DNA of 64,000 nucleotides from NCBI RefSeq assembly GCF_040371545.1, contig NZ_AP029048.1:558001-622000 (forward strand), written 5' to 3'. This DNA comes from Synechococcus sp. M16CYN (GTDB lineage Bacteria > Cyanobacteriota > Cyanobacteriia > PCC-6307 > Cyanobiaceae). Positions 18,920-29,567 of the stretch are shown here, in pieces (the first letter of the stretch is position 1; each line of letters begins with the position of its first letter). A program made the translations under genes and the position numbers. Under the pieces are notes generated by a model. The model did not search any database, was not told the origin of the DNA, and saw only the letters and a list, made by a program, of their open reading frames with translations.

Positions 18920-21205
18920 ATGAGTGGCGCTGCGGTCCTCGACTGGATGGTACAGGACGGCAAACGGCTAGGGAATTGCCGTCATGACCACCCCTTCGCT
19001 GTGCTTGGTCCTCAACCAAGCGAACAGGAATGGACGGTTCGGATTTGGATGCCTGAAGCGGATAAGGTAACTGTGCTCCTGAGTGATCAGGAGGTTGCTA
19101 CCTCAACTCCTAACCATCCTTGGATTTTTGAAGTCCCTACAAAGTCATATCCTGGCAATGAGTATCGTGTGCGGGTTGAGCGCGGGGGTAGTACCCACGA
19201 GCAACACGATCCCTGGGCATTTCGGGACGAATGGATAGGTGAGATGGACCGCTATCTTTTTGCGGAGGGCAACCATCACCACATTTGGGAGCGGATGGGG
19301 GCTCACTTCACCCAACTAAATGGTATTGCTGGTGTGATGTTTTGTCTTTGGGCTCCCAACGCATTGAGCGCATCAATTCTGGGAGATCTTAATTCTTGGG
19401 ATGGGCGTCATCACCCGATGCAAAAACGGCTAGGGGGTATCTGGGAATTGTTCATTCCCGGTCTTGACATCGGCGCTCTTTACAAATATGAGATTCGTTC
19501 TCAAGAAGGACACTGCTACCAAAAGGCAGATCCCTACGGCTTTCATCACGAAGTGCGTCCTAACAATAGTTCTATTGTGGCGCAATTAGGGGGCTACAGC
19601 TGGTCTGACGCCAGCTGGATGCAAGATCGAGATGATCGCAATGTACTTGAGCAACCCATCTCTGTTTATGAGATGCACCTAGGGAGTTGGATTCATGCTT
19701 CCGTAGACGAACCATGGATTCAGCCAGACGGTCAACCGCGCACCCCAGTTCCTGCAGCAGACATGAAGCCTGGAGCTCGGCTGCTCACCTACGCCGAGCT
19801 AGCGGACCGTTTGATTCCTTACGTGAAGAAGCGAGGATTCACCCACGTCGAGTTGATGCCAATCACCGAGCATCCTTTTGATGGCTCATGGGGGTACCAA
19901 GTGACTGGTTGGTATGCTCCCACAAGCCGGTATGGAACGCCCGACGAATTCCGCGCTTTTATCGATCGCTGCCATGCCGAAAATATTGGTGTGATTATTG
20001 ATTGGGTTCCTGGACATTTCCCTAAGGATGCCCATGGCTTAGCTTTTTTTGACGGCACTCATTTGTATGAGCATAATGATCCGCGCATTGGCGAGCATAA
20101 AGAGTGGGGAACTCTGATTTTCAACTACGGTCGTAATGAGGTCCGTAATTTCCTCGTTGCTAACCTTGTTTTTTGGTTTGAACAGTTTCACATTGATGGA
20201 ATACGTGTTGATGCTGTTGCATCGATGCTTTACCGTGATTATCTAAGACCAGATGGTGAATGGCTCCCGAATGAACATGGCGGTAGAGAAAATACTGAGG
20301 CTGTAAAATTCCTTCAGCAAGCTAATCATGTACTCTTTGAACATTTCCCAGGAGCTTTATCGATTGCAGAAGAATCCACTACCTGGCCAATGGTGACTAA
20401 ACCCACCGATATTGGTGGTCTTGGATTTAACCTGAAGTGGAATATGGGTTGGATGCATGACATACTCGATTATTTCGAGCTAGATCCTTGGTTCCGCCAA
20501 TTCCATCAAAACAATATCACTTTTTCAATTTGGTACACCTATACTGAGAACTTCATGTTGGCTTTAAGCCACGACGAGGTAGTACATGGAAAAAGTCATC
20601 TTCTTCACAAAATGCCAGGAGAAGATTGGCAAAAGTACGCTGGTATTAGAGCCCTACTTGCTTACATGTGGACTCATCCCGGTAAGAAAACTATATTTAT
20701 GGGAATGGAATTTGGTCAGCGTATGGAATGGAATGTATGGGGAGACTTAGAATGGGATTTACTTAACTACAAGCCTCACAAGGGAATTCAACATCTCGTT
20801 GATGATCTAAATGTGCTCTATAAAACCCAACCAGCATTATGGCGCGATGATTTCGATCAATTTGGTTTCCAATGGATAGATTGCAGCGACAATCGCCAAT
20901 CCATTATCAGTTTTATGAGGCGTGATAGATCTAGTGGTACGTGGCTTGTGGTTGTAGCTAATTTCACACCTCAAAGTCATTCAAATTATCGAATTGGGGT
21001 GCCCCTTGAGGGTTTCTACAAAGAGATTTTTAACACAGACGCGGCCCAATACGGTGGTAGTAATCTCGGAAATATGGGGGGCAAATTTACAAATGCTAGC
21101 CATATTCATAACTACGATGATTCCCTTGATCTCTGTCTACCTCCGTTGAGCTTAGTGGTGTTTAAGCATGATCCCAAACACAACCTTTCGGAACTCTCTG
21201 AGTGA
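18920..21205 (+). CDS. glgB: 1,4-alpha-glucan branching enzyme
   Basis: Introduces alpha-1,6 branches into glycogen, the carbon store of these cells. The 761-residue protein has an N-terminal extra module, a CBM48 domain ([25 protein letters not shown]) and the GH13 barrel. The nucleophile is Asp431 in [11 protein letters not shown] and the acid/base is Glu484 in IAEESTTWP; the 53-residue spacing equals that of E. coli Glg[12 protein letters not shown] supplies the third carboxylate. The gene is full length. It precedes hemE by 142 bases on the same strand. Confidence 0.97.
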   Translation: MSGAAVLDWMVQDGKRLGNCRHDHPFAVLGPQPSEQEWTVRIWMPEADKVTVLLSDQEVATSTPNHPWIFEVPTKSYPGNEYRVRVERGGSTHEQHDPWAFRDEWIGEMDRYLFAEGNHHHIWERMGAHFTQLNGIAGVMFCLWAPNALSASILGDLNSWDGRHHPMQKRLGGIWELFIPGLDIGALYKYEIRSQEGHCYQKADPYGFHHEVRPNNSSIVAQLGGYSWSDASWMQDRDDRNVLEQPISVYEMHLGSWIHASVDEPWIQPDGQPRTPVPAADMKPGARLLTYAELADRLIPYVKKRGFTHVELMPITEHPFDGSWGYQVTGWYAPTSRYGTPDEFRAFIDRCHAENIGVIIDWVPGHFPKDAHGLAFFDGTHLYEHNDPRIGEHKEWGTLIFNYGRNEVRNFLVANLVFWFEQFHIDGIRVDAVASMLYRDYLRPDGEWLPNEHGGRENTEAVKFLQQANHVLFEHFPGALSIAEESTTWPMVTKPTDIGGLGFNLKWNMGWMHDILDYFELDPWFRQFHQNNITFSIWYTYTENFMLALSHDEVVHGKSHLLHKMPGEDWQKYAGIRALLAYMWTHPGKKTIFMGMEFGQRMEWNVWGDLEWDLLNYKPHKGIQHLVDDLNVLYKTQPALWRDDFDQFGFQWIDCSDNRQSIISFMRRDRSSGTWLVVVANFTPQSHSNYRIGVPLEGFYKEIFNTDAAQYGGSNLGNMGGKFTNASHIHNYDDSLDLCLPPLSLVVFKHDPKHNLSELSE

Positions 21206-21347
21206 AGTGTCTAAACGCAAGTAACCGATAGAATTTGGGGAAACGGGTTTCACGAGTATTATGACGAAGCCAGTGACAGTTGGCCGGAAAAACCCCCTAA
21301 TGATCCCGCTACGTCGGGTAAGTTTTTAGCTTAATTGAACCAGCTCA

Positions 21348-22400
21348 ATGAGCGACACCCTGTTGCTGCGCGCTGCACGCGGTGAATCAGTGGAGCGTCC
21401 TCCTGTATGGATGATGCGACAAGCTGGTCGGTACATGAAGACCTATCGCGATCTTCGCGATAGGTACCCGAGCTTCCGCGAGCGTTCTGAGAATCCTGAT
21501 CTCTCTTATGAGATTTCCATGCAACCATTCGAGGCATTCCAGCCTGATGGTGTGATCCTTTTCTCAGATATCCTCACGCCCCTCCCAGGCATGGGGATCG
21601 ACTTTGATATTCTTGAAAATAAGGGACCTCAAATTGGCGATCCAATTCGATCGATAAGTCAGTTCAGCGCATTGCGTCACCTGAATCCTGCAGAATCCCT
21701 GCCTTTCGTTGGTGAAGTACTGGGTCGTTTACGTCAGACGGTTGGCAACCAGGCCGCTGTATTAGGTTTTGTTGGCGCCCCGTGGACTTTAGCCGCTTAC
21801 GTCGTCGAAGGTAAAAGCAGCAAAAACTATGCGGTAGTTAAGGCGATGGCCTTCTGCGAGCCTGAACTGCTCCACAAACTGCTGAATCACTTTGCTGAAT
21901 CCATCGCAAGCTATTTGCGTTATCAAATTGACTCGGGTGCTCAAGTGGTCCAGATGTTCGATTCTTGGGCCGGTCAATTGAGTCCAATAGACTACGATAC
22001 CTTCGCTGCTCCTTACCAGAAAAAGGTCATAGACCTAGTTAAACAAACCCATCCCCACACCCCCTGTATTCTATATATCTCGGGCAGTGCAGGAGTGCTT
22101 GAGCGTATGGCGCACACTGGTGTAGACATCATTTCCCTCGACTGGACTGTGGATATGGCTGAGGCCTGCGCTCGTTTGCCAAAGCACATCGGTGTACAAG
22201 GCAACGTTGATCCAGGACTGTTATTTGGAACACCTGATATGATCCAGGCTCGGGTTGATGACACTGTGCGTAAAGCACGGGGTCGACGCCACATTCTGAA
22301 CCTGGGTCATGGCATTCTTCCCGGCACACCCGAGGAAAATGGGGCAGCCTTTTTACGAGCCGGCAAGTGCGTGATGGATAGATTAAGAGGCGAGTTTTGA
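21348..22400 (+). CDS. hemE: Uroporphyrinogen decarboxylase
   Basis: Converts uroporphyrinogen III to coproporphyrinogen III for heme and chlorophyll. The 350-residue protein has the N-terminal signature [11 protein letters not shown] and the catalytic-Asp segment [32 protein letters not shown] and [10 protein letters not shown] are also conserved. It overlaps the next gene by four bases (TTGA), implying coupled translation. An 11-bp hairpin lies in the coding sequence at 21441-21465, just after the signature. Confidence 0.97.
   Translation: MSDTLLLRAARGESVERPPVWMMRQAGRYMKTYRDLRDRYPSFRERSENPDLSYEISMQPFEAFQPDGVILFSDILTPLPGMGIDFDILENKGPQIGDPIRSISQFSALRHLNPAESLPFVGEVLGRLRQTVGNQAAVLGFVGAPWTLAAYVVEGKSSKNYAVVKAMAFCEPELLHKLLNHFAESIASYLRYQIDSGAQVVQMFDSWAGQLSPIDYDTFAAPYQKKVIDLVKQTHPHTPCILYISGSAGVLERMAHTGVDIISLDWTVDMAEACARLPKHIGVQGNVDPGLLFGTPDMIQARVDDTVRKARGRRHILNLGHGILPGTPEENGAAFLRAGKCVMDRLRGEF
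21441..21465. repeat. 11-bp perfect hairpin inside hemE
   Basis: ACCTATCGCGA and its exact complement flank the three-base loop TCT. It lies near the 5' end of the coding sequence (residues [11 protein letters not shown]) and could slow early translation. Confidence 0.95.
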
Positions 22401-23416
22401 GCAAGATCTTAGTTACCGGCGCCAGCGGATGCATTGGTCAATATGTTTCTCACTGGCTTTTCAAATATACAGATGCAGATCTTCTGCTCTGGCTTCGAGA
22501 CCCCACAAAGCTAACAGCTATTTCCGCGGATCATCCGAGGATTTGGCTTCTGATCGGTGACTTACGAGACGCCGATCGCTTTGCAGCTGAGTTAGCGACG
22601 GTGAAGCGAGTTATTCATACCGCCACAGCCTGGGGAGATCCTGAAAGAACCGAGCAGGTAAATGTAATCGCGGTCAAGCGATTGCTGATGCTGCTGAATC
22701 CTTTCGTAGTTGAACAAATCATCTATTTCTCCACAGCTAGCATCCTGGACAAGCGCCTTAAACCGCTGCCTGAAGCTCTAATACACGGCACCGAATATAT
22801 AAAAACCAAGGCCCGCTGCCTGCAAGACCTCGAACGTCATCCCCTTGCTGATCGGATTATAGCTGTATTCCCCACCTTGGTGTTTGGTGGACGAGTTGAT
22901 GGAATGAGTAAGTTTCCTACCAGTTACCTAACGAAAGGTCTTGTGGAAGCGAGTAAATGGTTGTGGTTGGCCCGCTGGTTAAGGGCAGATGCTAGTTTCC
23001 ACTTCATCCACGCCAAAGACATTGCTCGAATCTGTGGCCAGTTCGCGACACGAGCTCATGAGGCTAATCGAGAGTTGGGCCAAGGGGCTCTAAGGCGCAT
23101 TGTGATGGGTCAAAGGGCGATTTCTATGAACGACGCAGTGGCAACGCTTTGCTATTGGCGTGGGGTGAAGCTTATGCCAGGAGTGCCCCTTTGGCCCTGG
23201 CTGATTCGAGTATTGACTCAGATCCTTCCAATTGCAATCAATGACTGGGATCGTTTCAGCATCCGTCAACGGCACTTCATTTACGACCCAGCTAGTGCTC
23301 CAGAACGATTCGGCAAAATGAGCCATGCTCCGACACTAGAAACAGTTCTTATAGATTCGGGACTCCCTAATCGCGGGAAACCGAGAAAAGGACTTACAGT
23401 CAGACCATTAACTTGA
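22397..23416 (+). CDS. NAD(P)-dependent epimerase/dehydratase family protein
   Basis: Extended short-chain dehydrogenase of unknown substrate, 339 residues. The Rossmann motif [10 protein letters not shown] is at the N-terminus, followed by [11 protein letters not shown] and HTATAWGD. The usual catalytic YxxxK is seen as YIKTK about 135 residues in, and [11 protein letters not shown] follows. Translation starts with TTG overlapping the hemE stop. The gene lies six bases upstream of petE, so hemE, this gene and petE may share a transcript. Confidence 0.85.
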   Translation: MSKILVTGASGCIGQYVSHWLFKYTDADLLLWLRDPTKLTAISADHPRIWLLIGDLRDADRFAAELATVKRVIHTATAWGDPERTEQVNVIAVKRLLMLLNPFVVEQIIYFSTASILDKRLKPLPEALIHGTEYIKTKARCLQDLERHPLADRIIAVFPTLVFGGRVDGMSKFPTSYLTKGLVEASKWLWLARWLRADASFHFIHAKDIARICGQFATRAHEANRELGQGALRRIVMGQRAISMNDAVATLCYWRGVKLMPGVPLWPWLIRVLTQILPIAINDWDRFSIRQRHFIYDPASAPERFGKMSHAPTLETVLIDSGLPNRGKPRKGLTVRPLT

Positions 23417-23422
23417 CTCACA

Positions 23423-23782
23423 ATGCAGTCTGCGATTCGATCCCTTGCAGTTGTGTGCTGCGCCTTTTTGATGTTGATTGGTCTCAACGTTGGCTTTGCT
23501 CAAGCAGAAACAATTGAAGTGAAACTAGGCACAGATGCCGGCATGCTAGCCTTCGAGCCTAGCACTGTTACAATCAGCGCCGGTGACACAGTAAAGTTTG
23601 TCAACAACAAGTTGGCACCTCATAACGCCGTATTCGACGGCCACGCTGATCTTAGTCATTCCGATTTGGCATTCAACCCTGGCGAATCCTGGGAAGAAAC
23701 TTTCTCAGAGGTTGGCACTTACGACTATTATTGCGAGCCTCATCGTGGTGCCGGCATGGTCGGCAAGATAATTGTCGAATAA
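23423..23782 (+). CDS. petE: Plastocyanin
   Basis: Lumenal copper protein that carries electrons from cytochrome b6f to photosystem I. The 119-residue precursor has a signal peptide ending around FAQA, with the mature protein starting at ETIEV. All four copper ligands are present: His67 (APHNAVF), Cys104, His107 and Met112 ([11 protein letters not shown]). The 3' end is followed by a weak candidate terminator. No canonical copper-regulator site was recognised upstream, where only six bases separate it from the epimerase gene. Confidence 0.98.
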   Translation: MQSAIRSLAVVCCAFLMLIGLNVGFAQAETIEVKLGTDAGMLAFEPSTVTISAGDTVKFVNNKLAPHNAVFDGHADLSHSDLAFNPGESWEETFSEVGTYDYYCEPHRGAGMVGKIIVE

Positions 23783-23823
23783 TTAATCACCCTGCAATCT
23801 TGCGTTAAAATCATTATTTTATA

Positions 23824-23868
23824 ATCCTCGGCATCGTGTTTACTTCATTTGTTGTCCGGGGATCTTTT
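23824..23868 (+). terminator. Possible petE terminator stem-loop
   Basis: ATCCTCGG pairs with CCGGGGAT (one G-U pair) across a 24-base loop, then CTTTT follows. The loop is long and the T run short, so this is tentative. Confidence 0.3.
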
Positions 23869-23940
23869 ACTTAGGGTTAATTTTTGATAGATTCGAGTGA
23901 CCGATTTTTAAATTCACTTCGTTAATTTACTTTTAGTGTT

Positions 23941-24081
23941 ATTAGGTTTCGTAACCGCGATCATTACATCGATTTTGATAGTGGCTTTCGAGGTGTGAAA
24001 CGTCAGTTGTTTAGAGAACAGCTATTTAGCCGAAATCGTGCAGCCATATTACATGGGCGGCGGGAACGTGATTCGAGCTGA
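23941..24081 (+). pseudogene. 46-codon protein-like frame starting with ATT
   Basis: From 23941 the frame reads ATT, then RFRNRDHYIDFDSGFRGVKR and a C-terminal part including QLFREQLFSRNRAAILHGRR, ending in TGA at 24079-24081. The composition is rich in Arg, Asp and Phe and unlike random AT-rich DNA, and the frame is uninterrupted. No ATG, GTG or TTG is in a suitable place; the in-frame codon before the conserved-looking part is ATT, as in two other genes of this window. It is either a decayed small gene that lost its ATG or one using ATT. I do not recognise the family. Confidence 0.45.
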
Positions 24082-24776
24082 CTGAATTCTTGATATCTGC
24101 GATCTAAATTCACTTTCGAACGATACTCTCAAAATCCTCTTGAAGCGGTCGAGAACTAAATTGAAAAGGGAAAGGGACTCTATACCTTTCTATGCCCGTA
24201 AACCAAGCCAAGATTATTGCCATCGTCACTTATGTAGAAAACAAGGCGCAAATCTAATAGCAGTCTAAATAAATATTGTTACTGATTTTTTGTATATCGT
24301 ACCTGTACCTGTGGTCCTTGCGTTCGGTTTTATGATACGTTTGTTGATATTAGCTATGTCTTCTCGAAATCTTTCCTACCTCAATTTAATGTAGGAGTAA
24401 TGGTCATCCTGCTGAGTAATCCTGTAATTAATGCCGAAACGATGACTTTCATTAAAGATGTGCACACGGCTATTTTCGATGGGCATAATGCCTCAAATTC
24501 AAGATATGCTTAGGATCAAAATTGCCGCATCCGAAGTTGACTTTAATACATCTAAAATACGGCCCAGGGAGTTCCTTTCTTAACTTGGGAGAATAAAATT
24601 GCTTAAAATCCCGATCGATGCTTCTTAATGTGACCAAACCAGCTTCTTTTCAGGAGCAGACGGTCTTTATTATCATAAGCAACCTTAATACTTAATGACC
24701 GCTCACTAGCGTGTTAGTAATGTTGCTTTACTTAATGGTCGGCTTTAGGAGGTAGCGATTTAATTGAAAGGAAAGC

Positions 24777-24992
24777 TCACGAAGGTTCAGTTAATCGGCC
24801 CTGGCGTGCTGTCTCAAGAACTGAGAGGTAGAGATCTTCGTCGATCTCACGGATGTCATACTCGGTAGGACGTGCACCATGTAGGTGTTCATGTACAACC
24901 ATCCAACAACTACGCTCAAGTTCTCCTCCCGCCGCCGTAGAAAGCTCTAAACTTCTCTGCGTTAAAGCATGAATTAACTCCTGCTTAAGCAT
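24777..24992 (-). CDS. Small conserved-looking protein of unknown function
   Basis: A 71-residue soluble protein, MLKQELIHALTQRSLELS, continuing with GGELERSCWMVVHEHLHGARPTEYDIREIDEDLYL in two blocks and ending in ETARQGRLTEPS. It is predicted mostly helical and acidic towards the end. The ATG at 24992 is preferred over a TTG two codons upstream. It is divergent from clpB, with about 150 bases between the two starts. The sequence looks like a small helical family of picocyanobacteria, from memory only; no function is known to me. Confidence 0.65.
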   Translation of the reverse strand: MLKQELIHALTQRSLELSTAAGGELERSCWMVVHEHLHGARPTEYDIREIDEDLYLSVLETARQGRLTEPS

Positions 24993-25144
24993 AACCAAAT
25001 GTCATTGTTTGGTTAACTCTAAAAAAATAATTGGGTTATTCGTTTCCCACTGCAGTCACCCCCCAACCGAGATCTAGATTCGTTTGCTATTCTCGTGTTT
25101 TGCAGAATTTCTATACGGTGTAACTGGTTCGGAAAGACATTGAT

Positions 25145-27733
25145 ATGCAACCAGCGGCGGAACACTTCACCGAAAAAGCCTGGGCAGCTATTGCTTCGGC
25201 GCAACAGCTAGCACAAACATCCCGTCACGGGCAACTGGAGACTGAGCACCTTCTTCTGGCTTTACTACAACAAAAGGGTTTAGCCGGACTTATTCTTGAC
25301 AAAGCCGGCGTTAATCCAGTCAAATTTGAAATGGTTGTTGACGCTTACCTGCGACGTCAGCCAAAGCTGGGGTCACCACCAGAGTCAGTTTTTCTTGGAC
25401 GCGACTTGAATGCTTCGCTTGATCGAGCTGAGAAAGAATGCAACAAATTTGGAGATAGCTACATCTCCATTGAACACTTGTTATTAGCTCTATCTAGTGA
25501 TGATCGCTGCGGCCGACAGTTATTTCGCCAATCCGGCATCGCCATTAACAAACTCCGAGAGACTATTACAGCGGTGCGGGGGAATCAAACAGTGAATGAT
25601 CAAAATCCGGAAGGAACCTACGAATCACTCGAAAAATATGGACGTGATCTTACTGATGCTGCCCGAGATGGAAAACTGGACCCAGTGATCGGTCGCGATG
25701 AGGAAATTCGTCGCACTATTCAAATCCTCAGCCGCCGTACAAAGAACAACCCTGTTTTGATTGGTGAGCCAGGCGTTGGAAAAACTGCCATCGTTGAAGG
25801 GCTTGCCCAACGCATTATCAATGGAGACGTCCCACAGGCGTTGCAGAAGTGTCAATTAATTGCCCTAGATATGGGAGCCCTAATTGCAGGAGCAAAATAT
25901 CGTGGAGAATTCGAAGAGCGTCTCAAAGCTGTGCTCAAGGAGGTCACGGCCTCTGAAGGTCAAATCGTGTTATTTATCGACGAGATCCATACCGTCGTGG
26001 GTGCTGGCGCGACCGGTGGCGCAATGGACGCCAGCAATCTACTTAAACCCATGTTGGCAAGAGGTGAGCTTCACTGTATTGGTGCAACTACCCTGAACGA
26101 ACATCGTCAGCATATTGAAAAAGATCCAGCCCTCGAGCGCCGTTTTCAGCAAGTGTTAATAGATCAGCCCACTGTGGAAGACACCATCTCCATCCTGAGA
26201 GGACTGAAGGAACGCTATGAAGTCCACCATGGTGTTCGCATTGCTGATAGCGCACTCGTGGCCGCTGCAATGCTCAGTAGCCGCTATATCGCAGATCGGT
26301 TTCTTCCAGATAAAGCGATCGACCTAATGGATGAATCAGCCGCTCGATTCAAAATGGAGATCACTTCCAAGCCTGAGCAGATCGATGAAATCGATCGTAA
26401 AATTCTTCAGTTAGAGATGGAAAGGCTCTCGCTTAGGCGCGAGTCCGACAGCGCTAGTCAAGAGCGGTTACGACGCATCGAAAGAGAATTAGCGGAGCTC
26501 GGTGAGCAACAGAGTAGTCTCAATGCTCAATGGCGGCGTGAAAAAGGGGCAATTGACCATATTGCTTCTCTTAAGGAGGAGATTGAGCGAGTACAACTCC
26601 AGATTGATCAAGCTAAGCGCAGTTATGATCTCAATAAAGCAGCCGAGCTGGAATACGGGACCCTAGCCGTTTTGCAAAATAAACTGCAGGATAAGGAAGT
26701 GCAGCTTGCGACTGAAGACTGGTCCGATAAAACCCTGTTGCGCGAAGAAGTCACAGAGGATGATATCGCTGAGGTGATTGCCAAATGGACAGGCATCCCA
26801 GTGGCACGGCTCGTTCAAAGTGAAATGGAGAAGTTGCTCCAACTCGAAACTGATCTGCACCGACGGGTGATTGGTCAAGACCAAGCCGTCACGGCTGTGG
26901 CGGCCGCCATCCAGCGATCTAGAGCTGGGCTCAGTGATCCAAACCGTCCAATAGCTAGCTTTCTATTCCTTGGACCAACAGGTGTAGGCAAGACCGAACT
27001 CTCGAAGGCCCTCGCCAACCAGTTGTTTGACAGCGACGATGCCATGGTACGAATTGACATGTCGGAATACATGGAAAGACACTCGGTGAGCCGCTTGATC
27101 GGTGCACCGCCTGGATATGTAGGCTATGAGGCCGGCGGACAGTTTACAGAATCGGTTCGCCGCCGGCCCTATACCGTTGTCCTGTTTGATGAAGTTGAGA
27201 AGGCTCACCCTGATGTGTTCAATTTGATGCTGCAGATCCTCGATGACGGTCGCGTCACCGACAGCCAAGGACGGACAATAGACTTTACCAATAGTGTGTT
27301 GATTCTCACCAGCAATATTGGTAGCCAATCGATCCTTGAGCTTGCGGGAAACATTAAGGAACATCCGGTGATGGAAGCCCTAGTAAACGATGCCTTGCAA
27401 GCTCACTTCCGGCCGGAATTTCTCAATCGATTAGATGCCCATATTATTTTTCACAGTCTCCGCAAGGACGAGCTCCAGCAAATCGTAACCCTGCAAGTAA
27501 ACCGTTTACGACGACGCCTGGAGGAGCGCAAATTGAAACTAAGGCTTAGCGCCGACGCGGCAGAGTGGCTTGCTAATATTGGTTACGATCCAGTCTATGG
27601 CGCTCGTCCACTCAAACGGGCGATCCAACGCGAGTTGGAAACACCAATCGCCAAAGCGATTCTTGCTGGCCGTTACGGAGAGGGTGATGTGATTTCTTTA
27701 GACATCGAATTGGACAAGCTCACATTCCGCTGA
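25145..27733 (+). CDS. clpB: ATP-dependent disaggregase ClpB
   Basis: Hsp100 chaperone that works with DnaK to dissolve protein aggregates. The 862-residue protein is full length. It has the N-terminal double Clp domain (residues 1-150) and AAA-1 with Walker A GEPGVGKT near residue 207. The charged coiled-coil M-domain (around 400-530) follows, which separates ClpB from ClpC/ClpA. AAA-2 has GPTGVGKT near residue 610, and the C-terminal domain ends the protein. The region upstream has no obvious heat-shock inverted repeat (CIRCE). Confidence 0.97.
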   Translation: MQPAAEHFTEKAWAAIASAQQLAQTSRHGQLETEHLLLALLQQKGLAGLILDKAGVNPVKFEMVVDAYLRRQPKLGSPPESVFLGRDLNASLDRAEKECNKFGDSYISIEHLLLALSSDDRCGRQLFRQSGIAINKLRETITAVRGNQTVNDQNPEGTYESLEKYGRDLTDAARDGKLDPVIGRDEEIRRTIQILSRRTKNNPVLIGEPGVGKTAIVEGLAQRIINGDVPQALQKCQLIALDMGALIAGAKYRGEFEERLKAVLKEVTASEGQIVLFIDEIHTVVGAGATGGAMDASNLLKPMLARGELHCIGATTLNEHRQHIEKDPALERRFQQVLIDQPTVEDTISILRGLKERYEVHHGVRIADSALVAAAMLSSRYIADRFLPDKAIDLMDESAARFKMEITSKPEQIDEIDRKILQLEMERLSLRRESDSASQERLRRIERELAELGEQQSSLNAQWRREKGAIDHIASLKEEIERVQLQIDQAKRSYDLNKAAELEYGTLAVLQNKLQDKEVQLATEDWSDKTLLREEVTEDDIAEVIAKWTGIPVARLVQSEMEKLLQLETDLHRRVIGQDQAVTAVAAAIQRSRAGLSDPNRPIASFLFLGPTGVGKTELSKALANQLFDSDDAMVRIDMSEYMERHSVSRLIGAPPGYVGYEAGGQFTESVRRRPYTVVLFDEVEKAHPDVFNLMLQILDDGRVTDSQGRTIDFTNSVLILTSNIGSQSILELAGNIKEHPVMEALVNDALQAHFRPEFLNRLDAHIIFHSLRKDELQQIVTLQVNRLRRRLEERKLKLRLSADAAEWLANIGYDPVYGARPLKRAIQRELETPIAKAILAGRYGEGDVISLDIELDKLTFR

Positions 27734-28349
27734 GGCTCTGTTGTAAGCAAAAATGAGGAGAAAAAGATCTCATAACTAGGCCCTAAAATAAGGATTTAGC
27801 TTGTTTCTTCGCTGATCTCTACATAAAAGGAGGGACAAGTTATAGAGACTAAACTCCATCAATTGCAAGTGCAGGGTATAAAGCCCAATAAATTAATCGT
27901 TTTATAAGAAAATCAAATTTATCTAGGAATCAACTACCATTGTAATTTTTGGTTGATCGTATAATCCAGTCTTTTGGGTTAAGAATAATTATAATCTCAG
28001 TAAATTTTGTTTAGAAGTTTGCATACTAGGTATGTAGAATAACCACAGCTAAAATTAAGCTATCTTAAAATCTATCAAAGCTAGATTAGCAAAGCAAGCA
28101 CGAAACCAATAGTGGTATTTGCTTAGACTTATTAAAATGTAGTAATCCGGTTTTGTTGTGAGAGTCTCTACAATGCAATAAACTGTTAGCGGATTCTTTT
28201 TAGACACTTTAATGCAATCTCTTATTTGTGGTCAGATTGAACAAATCCAAGTAGTCTAATCAATACATACGAATACAAGGATTAATCCTACTAAATAAGG
28301 ATACGACTTAAAAATCTCATTGCACAGAGTTGATATAAATTCAAAACAG
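27734..28349. other. Gap after clpB
   Basis: About 615 bases, increasingly AT-rich. It contains one strong Shine-Dalgarno (AAAAGGAGGG, 27825-27834) followed by a frame beginning with ATA (separate entry). No RNA gene or terminator was recognised. Confidence 0.5.
27826..27907 (+). pseudogene. Strong RBS followed by an ATA-initiated stub
   Basis: AAAGGAGG is spaced about eight bases from ATA (27842-27844). The following codons read ETKLHQLQVQGIKPNKLIVL and then stop with TAA at 27905. The ribosome site is as good as any in the window and exactly placed for a start codon, but the codon is ATA. It looks like the head of a gene that lost its start and was then truncated. Confidence 0.35.
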
Positions 28350-28826
28350 CTAGATATAGGTTGAAAACCAATTAGGCACTTGAGAATATGTGGCAGCATT
28401 GCAACGGTTCTCCCGGGCCTCAACAGTCCAGCAGCAAGTACGTCCACTATCTTTTTGTTGAAGCAACGCATTGGCCCAGTCCCACACTAGTGTGGCGGTG
28501 GTTTCCATCCCTACATTCTCCATTACCCGCAGGTCTAAGGCTCCAAGTTCGTCTAAACGGCGCCATTCAGCGAGCAAAGGATCGTCCGCATTGACAAGAA
28601 ATGTGTGGTCAAATTGCTTTCTCAAACGTTTTTCAAATGGTCGGAGGCTAGAAAAATCCACCACGAATCCGTAAGGATCAAGCTCACGGGCACCAAACCA
28701 CAAAGTGAAACTACGGCTATAACCATGTACGAAGCGGCAGTGGCCCGGGTGGGACCACTGCCGATGACAACAGGAGTAACCTTCGAACGATTTACTACAA
28801 CTAAAGGGCGTAGGAAAAACGGACAC
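28350..28826 (-). CDS. queD: 6-pyruvoyl/6-carboxy-tetrahydropterin synthase family protein
   Basis: QueD/PTPS-like enzyme, acting on dihydroneopterin triphosphate in queuosine or pterin synthesis. The 158-residue protein starts with GTG and has a Cys/His-rich N-terminal half: SYCCHRQW-like sequence, HPGHCRFVHGYSRSF with candidate zinc histidines, then the conserved FDHTFLVNADDPL. VMENVGMETTATLVWDWA carries the downstream Glu. The usual HGHNY is replaced by VHGYSR, a variant I associate with a picocyanobacterial subfamily. The gene is divergent from hisIE, with starts about 70 bases apart. Whether it acts in queuosine or another pterin pathway is not decided by sequence. Confidence 0.72.
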   Translation of the reverse strand: MSVFPTPFSCSKSFEGYSCCHRQWSHPGHCRFVHGYSRSFTLWFGARELDPYGFVVDFSSLRPFEKRLRKQFDHTFLVNADDPLLAEWRRLDELGALDLRVMENVGMETTATLVWDWANALLQQKDSGRTCCWTVEARENRCNAATYSQVPNWFSTYI

Positions 28827-28898
28827 AATGCTGATGAAGAATGCGAAAGGCTGAATACTGAGAGAAGATCAGTGTACGTCTGTTAAGTCTGAGGCCCC

Positions 28899-29567
28899 AT
28901 GAAGTCCCTCATTCCAGCTTTTATCGATCAACTCCGTTTTAACGAAGCAGGATTGATTCCATCGATCGCTCAGGACCGGCTTGATGGAGCCGTACTGATG
29001 ATGGCCTGGATGAATCGTGAGGCGATTGAGCACACATTTAACACTGGCGAAGCTCATTATTGGAGCCGATCGCGTCAAAAGCTTTGGCACAAGGGATCAA
29101 CTAGCGGCCATACCCAAACCGTGCATGGAGTGCGTTACGACTGTGATGCAGATGTCTTGCTACTTACAGTCGACCAAATTGGCGATATCGCCTGTCATAC
29201 CGGATTACGAAGCTGTTTCTATAAAGATACAAATCAGCCTAGCAAAAACAAAGATAATGCGCCCGCACCCCCTGCCGATATTTGCACAGAGCTGTATAGA
29301 GTGATTCAGGATCGACAAAACAATCCAGAAAAAGGTAGCTACGTTAACAAATTGCTGAACGGAGGTGATAGTGGCATTCTCAAGAAAATCGGCGAAGAAA
29401 GCGCTGAATTTATCATGGCTTGCAAAGACAATAATGTTGCTGAAATTGCTAGGGAAGCAGCAGACATAATTTTTCATTTACAAGTAGCAATGGCCTGTCA
29501 CGGCGTGAGCTGGCGCCAAGTTCAAGAGGTTTTGGCCGCGCGGCGTGGAGCACCTAGGCGATCTTAG
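28899..29567 (+). CDS. hisI: Phosphoribosyl-AMP cyclohydrolase / phosphoribosyl-ATP pyrophosphatase
   Basis: Bifunctional HisIE enzyme that performs the second and third steps of histidine synthesis. The cyclohydrolase domain (residues 1-115) has SRSRQKLWHKG, the zinc and Mg ligands in YDCDADVLL, and ACHTGLRSCF. A short linker leads to the pyrophosphatase domain, marked by GEESAEFIMACKDN and EAADIIFHLQVAM. Length is 222 residues, as usual. hisG is in this window too, but 21 kb away, so the his genes are scattered as in other cyanobacteria. Confidence 0.95.
   Translation: MKSLIPAFIDQLRFNEAGLIPSIAQDRLDGAVLMMAWMNREAIEHTFNTGEAHYWSRSRQKLWHKGSTSGHTQTVHGVRYDCDADVLLLTVDQIGDIACHTGLRSCFYKDTNQPSKNKDNAPAPPADICTELYRVIQDRQNNPEKGSYVNKLLNGGDSGILKKIGEESAEFIMACKDNNVAEIAREAADIIFHLQVAMACHGVSWRQVQEVLAARRGAPRRS

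Larger units (their letters stand above)
23783..24776. other. 1-kb gap downstream of petE
   Basis: Contains a weak stem-loop (23824-23868) and one protein-like frame (23941-24081), listed separately. A frame without a start (about 24288-24515) encodes a segment resembling part of plastocyanin (IFDGH), but the match is too short to trust. The rest shows nothing recognisable. Confidence 0.5.

Noticed and set aside
24288-24515. Possible plastocyanin pseudogene, from a segment reading IFDGH after NAET
   Set aside because: Two tiny matches with wrong spacing; no copper ligands and no start. Probably coincidence.
28350-28826. QueD-like gene as a pseudogene because of its GTG start and altered HGHNY
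   Set aside because: The frame is uninterrupted and other family features are conserved, so it is kept as a real gene.
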